Shown in pieces: positions 1 through 13,000 of a stretch of DNA of 64,000 bases. The stretch's first letter is position 1. The number at the start of each line of letters is the position of its first letter. A model generated the notes under the pieces. It saw only the letters and a list, made by a program, of their open reading frames with translations, had not been told where the DNA came from and did no database searches. A program made the translations under genes and the position numbers. Origin of the DNA: Nematostella vectensis (taxonomy: Eukaryota; Cnidaria; Anthozoa; Actiniaria; Edwardsiidae); NCBI RefSeq assembly GCF_932526225.1, contig NC_064048.1, positions 3,363,597-3,427,596 of the forward strand, read 5' to 3'.

Positions 1-477
1 TGCAAAAGCAAGTGTCCCATCTATAACCAACAAAGGTATATTATGTTTAGTTCAAATTATAGATGGAAACATATCAATACAAGCATGGTTTTAATTTTGG
101 ACAATGACATTGAATTTAAGTAAAGATGTTTCTGGAAAACAGAGAGCAATTAAAAAAAGGATAAGAAGAAGGGGATTTTTAACTTTCCCCAATACTTGCA
201 GTTTTCTATTATTATTTGATGTGATTCAAAAGGTATTGTAAATATTATTTCATTGGGTAAGAGTAAAAGTCTAAGCAAAGCTCCTTGTTATCAGTCACCT
301 AGGAGCATGCTCACTTAAGCTACCTCATAACTTAGTCTTCTCAACAACAAAAACAGCAATATGAGAAATCACAGAAAAAAAAATTGCAATAAAAAAGCCT
401 TGCCTCACATTCGCTTAAATTAGGATGAATAAAAAAAAAATTAATTGAGATACTGTAGGTTATTAGACAGCCCCTAC
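1..477. other. ZFC3H1 intron, left edge
   Basis: AT-rich intronic sequence downstream of the exon ending near 478 on the minus strand. I see no exon, RNA gene or clear repeat in it. Confidence 0.5.
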
Positions 478-3400
478 AAGGAGTTTTAAGTCAGGTGGTA
501 CCTTGCTTAGGGTAGTTTTGGCTGCCCTTTTCTTGGCCACAGATTTTAACAGGAGCTCTCTCAGCAAAGAAGCTTCATCGTTATCATCATCATCATCATC
601 ACCCTGGGGTTCTGATGCCCGGCTCAATTCATGTTGTTCTATTTCTGATTCTTGGGCATCTCTTTGTTGATCAGCTTTGAGTGTGCTGCTCTCTGATGGA
701 TCTTGCGGCTGGTGGGCATTTGAGGCCCATTCGGTGTACATCTACAATAGAAATAGAGTTTAAAGTAACAACACAGGTCATTGGGCACAGTGGCGGATCC
801 AGGGGGAACATGTGCCATTATATTCATTCAGTGCAGCAGTATCTGTGATTACTGTACTTGGCTACTAATGTGAGATGAGTCCTTCAGAAAAAAAAACAAT
901 TTTAGGGTCATCTGTTCAAGAATAAAAAGGCAGACAGCTGTGGAAAACATTCAGGTCTATACAATTTTACAGTGAAGTTTACACCTTACAGAGGACAGCT
1001 CAGGTAATATGTATCACCTGAGGAATATCTGGGGAATGAATACAGTAAAACCTGTCTATTAAGACCACCCAAGGGACCGGGCTTAGGTGGTCTTAATAGA
1101 CAGGTGGTCTTAGTAGAGAGGTTCACTTGCTGACCACTTTTCTCCAATTTTCAATTTTGACGAAAATACAAAAAACTGTAATTGCATATTCAAGGTTTAT
1201 TTCGATCTGAAAGTTAGACATGGGCAACCTGTGTAATCATATTAAGGCATACTTTTCTTGTAATCATGTATGCATGATTTACCCTGTCGCAGCATCTGAT
1301 CATACTGAAACTAGATGTAACATTTGGTGGTTTGATGGGCGGATCTAGAGGATTTACATGTACATCTGCTTCAGCTCTAGTCATACTAGAAGCAATACTT
1401 GCTGCTTTCATGGGTGGATCTAAAGGGGGTTCACACTCCATTTCTGTGGACGAAAAAACATCACCCACACTGCAGGAGCTTACAGCTGTACTCCCTGAGG
1501 TTTTATCTGCATGTACTGTTGATTTGAAAAAAATCAGTAAAGTTCTTCTGCTTGACAAATTTCGCTTTCACTAATTCAGATGTTTAATTGTCCTCAAGTT
1601 CAGAAGATATGGGAAAGATTCCAGTCATATTCTTCTCTAGAGAAAACAGTTTTAACTGCTGGGCCCAATATAGTGCGGTTTTTGCTTCTTTAATCACTGA
1701 CATAGGTTCAAGTGACCCACTGCCATCGCTGGTTTCATCACACTCCTCGTCATCATCCGCGGTTTCTGGTACACTGTCTTTATCCAAAACATGTTCCTGA
1801 ATAACCTCAGGTACCCAGTTTTCATTATCATCGTCCTCAGTTGGCACCTGGTCGTCATGGTGAACAAAATCGTCATCAGTTAATGGCTCAGTTATGTTCA
1901 AGCCAGTTGCAACTGTTTCAATTAAGTGTTGAAGATCGGGTTCGGCAGCATTTTGAGCGTCTTGGACCAGTCTGTCATCAGTTAGCAACGACCTAGGGTA
2001 CCCTGCGTGTGTAAAACAGTTGGTAACTGTCTCAGGCTTTATTTGACGTAAAGCTCAAGCAATCCACATGCAGCAATCAAGCACATCTACCTTACGAGCA
2101 ACAGAGCAGGCATCAGGAAATTCAGCTTCATTGATAGCTGAGACAACTTTTTCTAGCAATTTCTTGCGATAGAATGCTTTCAAGTTCTTGATAATTCCCT
2201 GATCAAGAGGTTGTAATCGAGATGTTGTGTTGGGAGGATAAAATACAACTTTGATGTTTGTCAATTCTATATCCTTCACATGTGATGGAGCATTGTCCTC
2301 AAACAACAGAATCTTCCTGTTTTGTAACCTCATCTGTCGATCTAAATCAAGAATGTGCTCGGTATAAAGAGGGGATGTCATCCAAGCTTTTCGATTGTAC
2401 TTGTATACCACAGGGAGTGAGTTTTTTTATCAAGATTCTTGAAACATCTAGGATTTTCAGACTTTCCTATAATCCAAGTCTTTGTGAATTCTCCCGTCAT
2501 ATTGCATGTTAATACAGCTGTCAGTCGCTCTTTTGAGTGTTTACCACCATGACAGTCAGCGCCACGAACAACAAGAGATCGATCTGGTAGTGCGCGATAG
2601 TACATCCCTGTTTCATCCATGTTAAAAATGTCTTCTGCACGGTATCCCTCGCACAAAGCTTCAAGTCTTGACTGCCACTCATCGACTGTCTCGGTAGGAA
2701 CACTGCTGCTTTCTCCCGATAAAACACTACAGTGAATGTTTTTGCGACACTTAAATTATTCCAGCCATCCATTGGATGCTTTAAAGTCACCGATTCCAAA
2801 CGTTTCAGCATATTTCAGGGCTTGTGCTTGTATCATTGGGCCTGTAATGGGGATGTTCATTGCCCGACATCTAGTAAACCATTCCCATATAGCGTCATTG
2901 ATGCGGTCATTAGGTGCAGATACGAAGCTTCTTTTCTCAGAGTTTGAATTCTGCTCAAATGCCACTTCAATTGCACGTTTTTTCTTAATGATGTTCGATA
3001 TTTGAGTCTTACTAACTTTAAACTGATCAGCAAGCTTTCGTTGACTCGCGCCACCAGCTGCTAGCTTCAAAACCTTTTTCTTCAGTGAGAGCTCAATCCT
3101 AGCTTGTTTACTCGCCATCTTGACTCAAAGGCCGGGCTCAAAGGTGACTTGAGGACGCGAGCGTGCTCAGGGTCACGTGTGACCTTTAGAGAGGGAGGTC
3201 ACTTAAATATGTATGGGAGGTAATTTTTACCAGGGAGGTCACTTTTAGAGATCACTAGCAGTCATGAACCAGAAATCGCGGATGATTTTGTCAGTCAGTG
3301 GATTAAGTGGTCTTAATAGACAGGTCACTTTTAGGTCAAGGGACCTAAAAAAGTGGTCTTAATCCCTAATAGACAGGTGGTCTTAGTACACAGGTTGAAA

Positions 3401-6400
3401 GTCCTATACTTTACATGTAAATTTTCACGGGACCGGAGAAAAGTGGTCTTTATAGCCAGGTGGTCTGAGTACGCAGGTGGTCTTAAGGACAGGTTTTACT
3501 GTAAATACAAAACGCCCAAATAGGAGTTTGTGAACCAGAAGAATGAATACAATACCAAAAACTGGAATTCAACTCTGCCAAATTTTCGTCTCTTCAGGGC
3601 AGACTCTGAGTTTGAACTGTTTTTATATTACATGATTCCTGATCTCGCTAAATTAGCTAATATCTGTAAAAATACAGCAAATAAGTAATATCACTGAAGA
3701 TATCATAGCATCTTAACTGGACCATTCCTTACCAATTGTCCGGGTGGATAGAACCCATACAAATTTGGAGGCATCTGCAAAAGAAAAATATTAGCTATGT
3801 TTTAGTTTGTGTCCAAATATCACTTGCAAACCTATACCCTTTCATGTATTACACATGAGAAGTTTTCGGGACCAGGATGTTGCATTTTGAGACCATGCTA
3901 AGAAAATAGACAATTTCAGGAAAAAAAAACAGTCTTGCACCCTGCTCTCCTAAAAATTAACATTCAATAGATTGACAAAGTCAAAAATTTCTCTGCACAC
4001 TAAGAGATGTAATGTAGCCTGTGCTAAGATCTTGCTTGTGCACCCTTCTACAAGTTTCTCCTCTATCGTAAATCTAAGGGTACCTGTTACTGTATGTGAT
4101 AAAATTTACTTTAGTACTTCAATGATATCAAATAGACCATTCTCATGATGTTGTGCGCACATCCAAAAAGCAGCAGATTGGTGGGCCACAAAATGAGGAC
4201 GAAAGGGAATTCAACTTTAAAACTCTATGAAAGAAGCACTCTGACAGCATTTTCTATAGCTTCATCTGTAAAGTCCACTTTGTACGCCATTTTAGATCAG
4301 CGGTGGCTTGCTAGTCTGACATTTTGGATGCGCACGCAACAATGAAAACTATACCGAAGAAACGAGGTTATAGGTTCTTGATTGTGTCGTCTTTTGTGGA
4401 ATGTGGGTTACCTGTGTTGCAAGAGTTTGGGATGGGTACAAAGGATCATAAGACTGGATTTCCCCTGGGGGAGGTGGTGGTGGGAAACTGTCTCCAGCTT
4501 GCTCTATAAGGGGTAACTCTGGACCATCTGTTGAGAAAGTTGAATATCAGAAATAAAAGACACAACTTGGAGCAAAGCCCAGCTTGGACCACAGTCACTT
4601 GAAGGTGACCTTAGATGTGGCAACACAACAGCTTAAGTAGCCTAAAGGTAAAAATCTCTACTTTAGCAAAGTTTTACCAAACAAATGTCCCTGTTCTAGC
4701 AAGAAACTGAAAATTGGTCCTTTCATGTTACATTGATTTTGATTTTATATCAGACATTGATTAATATATCGGACATTGAGTAATATATCAGACAATGATT
4801 AATAATTGGACATTGATTAATATATCTGACATTGATTAATATATTGAACATTGATTAATATATCAGACATTAATTAATACATATATCAGACATTGATTAA
4901 TACATCACACAGATGGACACCGCTAACCTCCAGTGTCACTCTCCACATCCATAGGCGCCTCAAGATAATCATCCTGGTCGAAGGCAGCAACATTTTTCCG
5001 CCGCCCAGGGGAGGGTCCCCTGTCCCGGTTTACTGAGCGGGCCTTTCGCCACTGCTTAAGTCGCTCTCTTCGCTTTTTCTGCCTCTCAGCTGCATCACTA
5101 TGAAGCAATAGAATAGAGCCTCTGTAAGACACCATTTTGCATCCTAGCTAAATATCCAGTGAGAGAAATAATCCATTTCCACTGTTTGTTTTTTAGAAAG
5201 ATTTTTTAGATGACTACAGCATTCCAAATTTTTATCCCATAGTTAGGCAATAACAAAGGTTTTGCTGACAGGAGCTCTTTAATAATGAATTAAAGTAGTT
5301 GGATCTGTAAGAGAATCCTTAGAAGAATTGAATGACACTGTTTTGCAGGAAGGCTGTGAAAACCCACATTTACATCACACTACATAACAGCTATTTAAAA
5401 TTTTACCAAGAATGCAATTACCGAGAAATCCAAATTTGATATAAATAAGTATACTTTTCAGCAAAAATCAAGGGTAAGTACGCAGCTGCTTTGTCTCCTA
5501 TTATCTTTGTTCTACAAAGGAGTTCTTTTGTCTCTATTTTTCTTGTTCCTTGTGTCGAGGTGCGGATATTGTTCATTTGCCCAATCAAATTGCAGCTTGT
5601 AAGAGCTGCGTACTGACCCAAAATCAAACCAAATACAATTTTTCTAAATGCAACTATGAACAACCTATTGGATGGTGAAGCAGAAAATGCCAGAAAGAGA
5701 GGAAAATCAACACAGAAAAATTGCAAGCCTTCAGTGTATTTCGAGAATCGGCTCTGGGTAAAAAAACAGAGATAATTCTCAGAGCATATTAAGCAAAGCT
5801 ACTCTGTTTTTAATAAGGTGTAACTACATACAACTTTTACCATGTTGGCAAATTTCAACTTATATGCAGACCACCTACTTTTCAACAGACATTGCATCAG
5901 TTGAACTAACCCTTCTCTCATCTGTGAAGAGGCCATGTCATCTAGAGGCGTCACAGCCAGAGTAAGCAGCTTTTCCTCCAGCTCACTGTGAGCATCAACA
6001 GGTGGTACACTCTGTGGTGCAGATGATTCAGTGTCATCATCCTTACGTTTATAAGACCACCATCTCATCTCTGCCTTTCTATTCCGCCTTCTTGCTCGTC
6101 TCCGCTTACGCCGAGCTGTCACACTCTGATTCTTGATTTGTACCTTGATCTTAGGCAGAGTGCTAGGATTATCACTAGCGATTGTAGCATTAGCACAAGA
6201 GTCTGTAACACTTGGGGCTTGCATTACTTCGGTCACACCGCCATCTGATTTACTCTCTTTTTGGCTTAGTTCCTTGAGTGATGGTATATGTGGCCTAAGG
6301 GGACGAATTTTGAATGGGGCAAAAGCCTTTGGTTTCTCTTGTTTTCTCTCAGCATCACGACTATCACCATCACCTATCTCAAAATCATCATCTTCATTAT

Positions 6401-9247
6401 TATTATTCCCCTGATCTTTCCTTCGTAAGTCTTCAACTGGTATGTCCACATAGCTATCGTCAATTACCTCTTCATCTAAAGCAGCTTGTTCCTGTTTCTC
6501 TAAGGCTTCTAGCTGTTGCTGGATTAGTTTGTGCCGTTCTAGCAATAGATCAAAGTCATCAGTATCTCCTTTAGAAGGGGACTCTTTCTCTTCTGGTGGA
6601 GTGATTTGACGTGACCGCATCAGAGGTGGTGCTGGTGGTCGCAATGGAAGCTGAGGGGGTGAGACTAAACCAAGTTAAGAAATCAACATCTAAAAGTGAA
6701 AATCGCTGTCACACAAAAAGGCTAAAAAAAAAACAATAAAAAAGTCAATTCCGTCCATTCCCTAAGACATACATTAAAATGGTATTGAAAATGAAAAATG
6801 CAAATTTAATACCATAATGGACAAAAATAATGACTCTTTTTTAGCAGCGTTGCCTGAACCGTTTTGCATGACTTAAGGCCAAATATTGTGTACATTTCCT
6901 CAGATATTAGTTATCAACATTCCATAAATTTAAAGGATTTTTTTTCTTTTGTTAGTTGTCTGGGGTCATAACAAAATTTAAAAATAATCACATTCTTCAT
7001 AATTCAACAAAAAGATCTGTTTATATATTTTATTTGGCCTATATACAGCCATTCTGATGTCACTATTACTTTCAGTGAAAAGAAATAGCTACATATTTAA
7101 ATTTACTGTGAAAAGAAGCTTAACTTAGAAATGTCTATTTAGCTGGACATTCCAGGGGCGTGTCTAGAGAAAAACGCAGGGTGGAGTCCAGAGTAGTTAT
7201 TCACTGACCACACAGGGGTTTCATTTAGGCTTGGTGGCTGGCGGGACCCCCAGCTACTATTTTTATGTTGATTTTAGTTTTATTTGAACAAATAAAATAA
7301 AGTAGCTTCCACCTCCAAATTACCAATCTCCGCCACCTATCTGAAACTTAATGAGACCCCTGCCACAGATCTATAGGGGACTTGCCCTAAGAGATCATGT
7401 GACTGTTTGGGTGGCAACCTAGTGCTCAGCAAAATAACAGCAACAAAAAGCAACTTTTGTGTTTCATTTAATTATTTTTTCATTGTTCTCTGGTGCAGTT
7501 ATTTCTGTTTTTTTTTAATTGATTATTTTGGTTTAAATTTGCCACCCAGGAAGGTCACATGATCTCTTAGTTTAAGTGCCCTATCAAGTTCAAATCAGCA
7601 TCTTTAACTCTGATAATAGGTCACTATATTCTCAGAGTTAAAGATGCTGATTTGAACTTGATAGGGCACTTAAACTAAGAGATCATGTGACCTTCCTGGG
7701 TGGCAAATTCAAACCAAAATAATCAATAAAAAAAAAGATAAAAAAAATAACAGGTTACTATATTGGGGAGGGGGGAGAAAGGGGGAGGGATGGGAGGTTG
7801 GAGCTGGAAAAAAGGGAGACTAAAGTTGTAAATTGAAATGCAATTTACAAGTTAAAAAAAAGTCTATAATCTATTAATGTAAAGGAAATAATAAATGAAA
7901 AACCTTGTAAAAATGGAAAAATGTGTAACAAAAATGTAAAAACAATCATAGAAAATCTCCAATAAAAAGTATATATTAAAAAAAAGGTCACTATATTCAT
8001 CTAGAAACTTTTTTCTTTCCAAATACATAAATAAAACTGACAGTCTTCTTGATTACTGTACGAACGAAAAGGTCAACTGGACTCCAGCTCTTCTCATCAC
8101 AAGCGGTGTTGGGTCCAGACAGCCCTCAGACACCCCTCCAGACCCCTGCCCTCAGACACCCCTCCAGACCCCTGCCCTCAGACACCCCTCCAGACCCCTG
8201 CCCTCAGACACCCCTCCAGACCCCTGCCCTCAGACACCCCTCCAGACCCCTGCCCTCAGACACCCCTCCAGACCCCTGCCCCCAGGCACCCCTCCAGACC
8301 CCTGCCCTCAGACACCCCTCAAGACCCCTGCCCTCAGACACCCCTCAAGACCCCTGCCTCCAGCCACTTCGAGATCAGCCAAATGAAATAAGAAACTCTG
8401 AATAGGAGGACTAATTATCAGAGGGCATTCTTAAAAATGACTTTTTGTGAGTTTTTTTTTACTGAATCAAACAGGATATGAACTTCTGTCAGGTAAAATG
8501 GTTCTGTTTTCCGGAAAAGAAAACCTGCAAAAGTACAGTTGTAGTTATAAGAATTTTACAATAAGGATAAGACTATACATGATAGAACTTGCCCAAACTG
8601 AACTCACAGACAAGGGATACATGTACAGGAATGACTAACAAGTATACTCCTCATACAATTCTTATAAAACCCCAACGCAAGTTGCTTTCACATAAACGGA
8701 CAAAAATTGTAATTCCCAGTTTAGTTTCGTTTATGCGAATTTCGGATTTACCAAAAAAAGGGCATTTGAATTTATCATATGTAGCATCAGTACAAAACCT
8801 CCAAGCAGCAAACATACGTGAAAACAGAACATGAAGGATACACTTAGGAGGTCCACGCTGAATCCAGGACCCGTTGTTTGGTCTATCAAAATGCCCTGGC
8901 GCGGATCTGTTACCACTCGGTCCATGACCTCGAAATGACGGCCGAACTCGCATTCTCGGAGGCCCCCAATCTCGCTCTTCCATAGGTCTAACTTGGGGAA
9001 TATCCCCTTTTCTCCGTGTAGGAATCCAAGGAGGACCATTGTCTCTAATATCACGAGAATTTCTGTGATTTTGATTCAGATAACTCCGTGAATAAGTCGG
9101 GAGGTTTGGGGATCTTGGAGTCGCGGCTTCGTGTTTTTGTCCATTTTGTGTCGTTTTCTTGGGCTCTTCGTCGCTTTCAATCTCACCATCTTCTAGATCG
9201 TTGATTTCTCCATCTTCGAGCTCTGTAGAGTTTGTTTCAGTAGCCAT
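1..9247 (-). CDS. ZFC3H1: ZFC3H1, N-terminal part (gene continues beyond left edge)
   Basis: ZFC3H1 links polyadenylated nuclear RNA to the exosome helicase MTR4 (the PAXT pathway). Exons read on the minus strand: 9247-8842 (ATG at 9247), 6664-5841, 5097-4928 (acceptor possibly at 5121), 4527-4412, 3774-3733 and 741-478. Recognition rests on landmarks in the human order: acidic ELEDGEI-type repeats near the start, then DFDLLLERHKLIQQQLEAL, then KAFAPFKIRPLRP, a basic RRKRRRARRRNRK stretch, DDYLEAPMDVESDTGG, a six-proline run, and finally LLRELLLKSVAKKRA. The later joins (4928 to 4527, 4412 to 3774, 3733 to 741) keep phase. The join from 5841 to 5097 does not, so a small exon is missing or the 5841 donor is wrong; the donor near 478 is also tentative. 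The zinc finger and HAT repeats must lie to the left of the window. The 42-nt exon 3774-3733 encodes MPPNLYGFYPPGQL. Confidence 0.85.
1043..3501 (-). mobile_element. Tigger/pogo-type DNA transposon, full length, decayed
   Basis: A 2459-bp element sits in the ZFC3H1 intron between the exons at 741 and 3733. Its ends are inverted: CAGTAAAACCTGTC at the left and its reverse complement (with small differences) at the right. Both flanks carry the TA target duplication of this superfamily (1041-1042 and 3502-3503). Subterminal sequence holds several copies of a motif like GTGGTCTTAATAGACAGGT in both orientations, probably transposase binding sites. The transposase remnant is on the minus strand, the same orientation as the host gene. 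Confidence 0.9.
1584..3118 (-). pseudogene. Tigger transposase (HTH-psq/CENP-B type plus DDE), broken
   Basis: Translation from ATG at 3118 begins MASKQARIELSLKKKVLKLA, a psq/CENP-B helix-turn-helix, followed by the second DNA-binding domain ending around SNGWLE. The DDE catalytic domain follows, with the motifs NMDETG (first Asp), LLFEDNAPSH (second Asp) and PPNTTSRLQPLDQGIIK (third acidic position). An acidic tail ends at 1584. Three lesions inactivate it: an in-frame TAA near 2757, a one-base frameshift at a seven-T run (2422-2428), and an in-frame TGA near 2056. The family normally encodes one uninterrupted protein of roughly 500 residues, so this copy cannot make a full transposase. Confidence 0.88.
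4738..4912. repeat. short AT-rich tandem repeat (about 18-20 bp unit)
   Basis: About nine imperfect copies of a unit resembling GACATTGATTAATATATC lie in the ZFC3H1 intron, ending just downstream of the donor at 4928. Copies differ by single bases and small indels. Confidence 0.8.
7379..7583. mobile_element. MITE, family shared with 62181-62441
   Basis: Terminal inverted repeats contain AAGAGATCATGTGAC followed by a GGGTGGCAA motif on the left, and the reverse complement on the right. The body carries AAAATAACAGCAACAAAAAGC, which reappears in the copy near the right edge of the window. No coding capacity is visible; this is a short non-autonomous element inside ZFC3H1 intron 1. Confidence 0.7.
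7519..7727. repeat. long near-perfect palindrome
   Basis: Left arm 7519-7613 and right arm 7632-7727 are almost perfect reverse complements, about 95 bp each, around an 18-bp spacer. I find one mismatch over most of the arm. The left arm includes the right terminus of the neighbouring MITE, so the right arm is an inverted duplicate of that end plus flanking DNA. Confidence 0.9.
8117..8372. repeat. 26-bp GC-rich minisatellite
   Basis: About nine copies of a 26-bp unit containing CAGACACCCCTCCAGACCCC lie in ZFC3H1 intron 1. The apparent plus-strand ORF across it is a by-product of the repeat. Confidence 0.9.
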
Positions 9248-10027
9248 CCTAGCTGTTATTTTTGTCCGTTTATCTTACGTTTTATAAAAACCTTCCCTGA
9301 TCCAAGCCATATTTCCTGTTTCAGTCATAGATTACCCGGCATGCACTGCTCCACTAGTCCCTAGCACACTCCCTGTCAATAGTACCACAGGGACGCCAAA
9401 TATAATAACAGCAAGTCATCAAAAGCTTTCTTTTTTTTAAGCAGTCTTTTTGTGTCCTTTTTTCTAATTTAATAATTCGGTACGAACAAAAAAATGGTTG
9501 CTTGAAAAAATTCATGAAGTCTCTTTATTGAAATTAAGCGTCGTAGTTGATACAGGAAAATGAAGCAATGAATTAGAAGAATCAATACTATAGAATTAAA
9601 ATATTACATGCATCATGAAGTGGGCTAAGCGATCGACACGTTATTCTTTTTCATTATTTTTATACAAGATGAGTATGACCAGGTTATGAGATGTTCAAAT
9701 GGTGAAATAAGATAATACAAAATAATACACTTCAGAAACCGCGTCCCTCAAATTCTCGAATTGGTGACCTTAAAATACCCTCTGCATCCTTACATCCAAA
9801 AAAAGTTTACATTCCTCGAAACTTTTCCTGGATTTGTTCAAACGATCGTTTATTGGTGGTCAAGATGACGTCACCCTTCTTGAACATAAGTATGCGTGTA
9901 TGCTAATCAGGGTAGTGACGCACCCGTGACGTCATGGTACCCGTAGCATTGTGTTCGGAGATGAGCGAAGATGTCCGCCATGTTTGTGCTCTTGTTTTCG
10001 ACGCCAAGCGAGTCATGATTTTCAGCA
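9248..10027. promoter_or_regulatory. head-to-head promoter between ZFC3H1 and CNOT6
   Basis: The start codons of the two divergent genes are 780 bp apart, so this stretch must hold both 5' UTRs and promoters. It contains two exact CRE/ATF palindromes, TGACGTCA, at 9866-9873 and 9927-9934, and a CCGCCATGTT motif near 9974 resembling a YY1 site. No TATA box is obvious. Shared CRE-bearing bidirectional promoters are common for animal housekeeping genes; co-regulation of these two RNA-decay genes is an inference. Confidence 0.7.
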
Positions 10028-13000
10028 ATGCCGAAAGATAAGCATGAAAATAACGAATACCGGAGGAATTACTCTATTATGAGCCCTGAAGATGTGGCTG
10101 CAGGAAAGAAATCATCGTGGAGTGAGTTGGAAATTACTGCTCCGATCAGAAACTTGAGCCCAAATCTTTGGCAGCTGCAGTTTTTGACGGCGTTGTTTTT
10201 GAACGATAATAACTTAACCAGGATTCCCCCTGATATATCCAGACTCTGCAACCTAAGACACCTAGATGTTTCTTCCAACAAACTACGAAGTTTGCCCGCA
10301 GAAATGGGAGATCTGGTCACATTACGAGAGCTGCTTTTGAGCAACAACGGCTTGCGGGTTTTGCCCAACGAACTTGGCAAACTTTTTCAGCTGCAAACCC
10401 TAGGACTTTCTGGAAACCCCTTACCACAGGAAATATTAAACCTTAATGCAGAAGTGAACGGTACAACCAAGCTTTTGGCTTACATGTTGGACAATTTATC
10501 CGGTAAGTTTTAGGTAAACATGCTTTCATCTGTGGTGTCAGCTACTAAATTTACACTTCACGAGGACGACGAAAAACTTTATTAAAACAACACAATTAGG
10601 CCGAATTCACTCTGATTTACAACGCAAATGGAAGTGGGCTGCTTGTTTAGGATTGTTTGGTTGATTTGGAGGTTTCCGAGGTCGTAATTAAGCGAATTTC
10701 TGATGGTCTAGTGTGAACGCTGTGCTCTTTGTTGGGAATCCACGCGGTTGACCTAAGCACAATGGCTTGCTGTCTATTCGCAATTACATCAACAAATCGC
10801 ACAAAACTCCATCTTAAACCTTTTTTGAATCCTGATATACAACCAAGAAAAAGGTTACTAATTCGGAAAGCCTACGGCATTATTTTTTGTAAAAGAAATT
10901 CGCAACCTTCCATTAGCATTCAAGATGATTTGGAATGCGAAACTAATTTTCTATTCACGAAGTTCCATATTGGAAATAATTCCCGTTTCGAGGAGAATAA
11001 AGATAGTGATCTTTTCTTCTTTCTTAGTGCTATTGAAGCGTTCAAGATAAGATCCATTACGTTTGAAAACATTTAAGCCAATTCCCATATCAAGGGAAGT
11101 TGCATGGCATGAGAACTTTTCCTAAACCGGAAATCAACAATACTAAAAAAAATAGTTGTGATTGTGGGTTCTTTTCCACGTGATCAAATATTGTGTTCAT
11201 AGTCTGATTGTAACGCATTAGTTAATCCAAATTAGTTACCCTATGATCCGTTGTTTAGTTAAATAATGTGGAAGTATGTGATTTGCTCAACTTGACAACT
11301 AGAGGCTTGAAAACCAGGAAATTTGTGTTTTCTGATTAAGATTGGTTAAGTGTTCTTGTTTTACTTTCATTCTTTAATACTATATTCTATGGCAACGCTA
11401 ACCATTCCATAGCAACATTTTTTATGCTTAAAAAATCTAATTAACTTCTTATTAAATATTATCTTTGTCTTAATATTCAGCTATGATAATTAAAGCAAAA
11501 CATTGTAACAAATTAAAATTATGATTTTTGGCATCATACAAGAGTGCCATACTCTTTGCATCAGCAAAAAAAAATCGTCTTAGTTACTATGAACAGCATA
11601 ATTGAGATCTTTATATTATAGTATTTTTTCTGGAAAAAAAAACAAGCTACCTGCTAGAGGGCAGTCTGTATCATGGAATATGTGACCTTTATCAGGGTAT
11701 TTAGCAGTGAAGCCCTCCTATTTGGTAAATTAAAAATTATTTGAAGCTCATCTAGCCTTTTTTTTCCTGGCTAGAGCCTTAAAAGTTTGTGTTGGGCATA
11801 ATGAAGCAACTTGGATGCAACAATAAAAAGTCCAGATAGTGTTAGTTCCGATTGATTATCCAGGATTTTTAATAAGTTGCTCTAGGTTTTAGTTAAACCT
11901 CTATACAAAGGACTTTCCTTAAGTGGACTACCTCTATATATGTATAACCAACACATCCCATAGTGAAGTTTTCAAATTCTCAAGTCAAACTGTAAATAAA
12001 GCCTCCCTTAAATGGAAGGTTTCATATAAATAACTGGCTGCTGTTGCTTAATGTTTAAGGTTATCATGTTAATGTGAGTTATTTGAGGTTAAATAAATTA
12101 TGTTTTTACAAAAATCTCTAGTATAGTTGTGTCTGCTTAATAAAATACTTATTTCAAGAGGGCCTTGATATAAATTTATATATTATCAGATGCCTATAGA
12201 TTTTCTGCTTCACCATATCTTAGAAACTATATGAAGAACGAGCTGTTGTGTTGTGAGTTATGATTACATCCTAAAAAAAATTATATATATCCAATGAAAA
12301 TTACTGTAGTTGTGGACTCTGCTTATTGTAAGACTCCTTTTAAGTGAGCCTTGGGATGTTTTTATCTTCATTATCAGATGTCTGTAGCTTCCCTGCTTGG
12401 CCATATCTTTGAATCTAAATAGGGAAAGGGGCATTCTCACCACTGACTGACCTTGGTGTTATAGTCAGACTGTTTTGTCTAGAATTAAAAACAGCCCTAT
12501 CTTTACCAGTTATCATTTAAGATCATCATATGTGTAGAATATACAACTTCAAGCTCCTACTCAAGTGACTTGTTTTGATAAACTATAGTACATTAGAAAG
12601 AATACCACCGTTTTCCAGCTTGGTTTCCTTTTAAGTAATCATCGACGTAAGAACTAGGTAAAGTCCCATTGTCCTGCGACAAAAGGCTTTATCATAGCCT
12701 TCCATATAGGGACTTTTAGGTAATAAACATACAAGCAGATATACATATAAAGGATTGTAAGAATTTGAAGAAATTGCATGAAACATGTCCTCTACATTAT
12801 ATATTAAAAAATCAAGGCTGGATTTAAAAAAAAAAAAAGAAATTTAAGCAAATCAAACTGAGACTTTAAATTAAAATAAAAACACTTGTAGGGTAAGTGC
12901 TTTGCTGGAAATGTGAATGATTGATTAAAGAACCACTTATGTCTAAATACATAGAACATGATAGCCTTTTGAAAATTTTTTGTGTCGAGTTAAAAAGCGA

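Noticed and set aside
5418-5726. 102-codon minus ORF as the missing ZFC3H1 exon
   Set aside because: The composition is unlike the charged linker expected here and no acceptor/donor pair with the needed phase was found; left as an unresolved gap.
10729-11076. 115-codon ORF as an extra exon or nested gene
   Set aside because: It lies in CNOT6 intron 1, has no recognisable family feature, and CNOT6 exons 1 and 2 join in phase without it.
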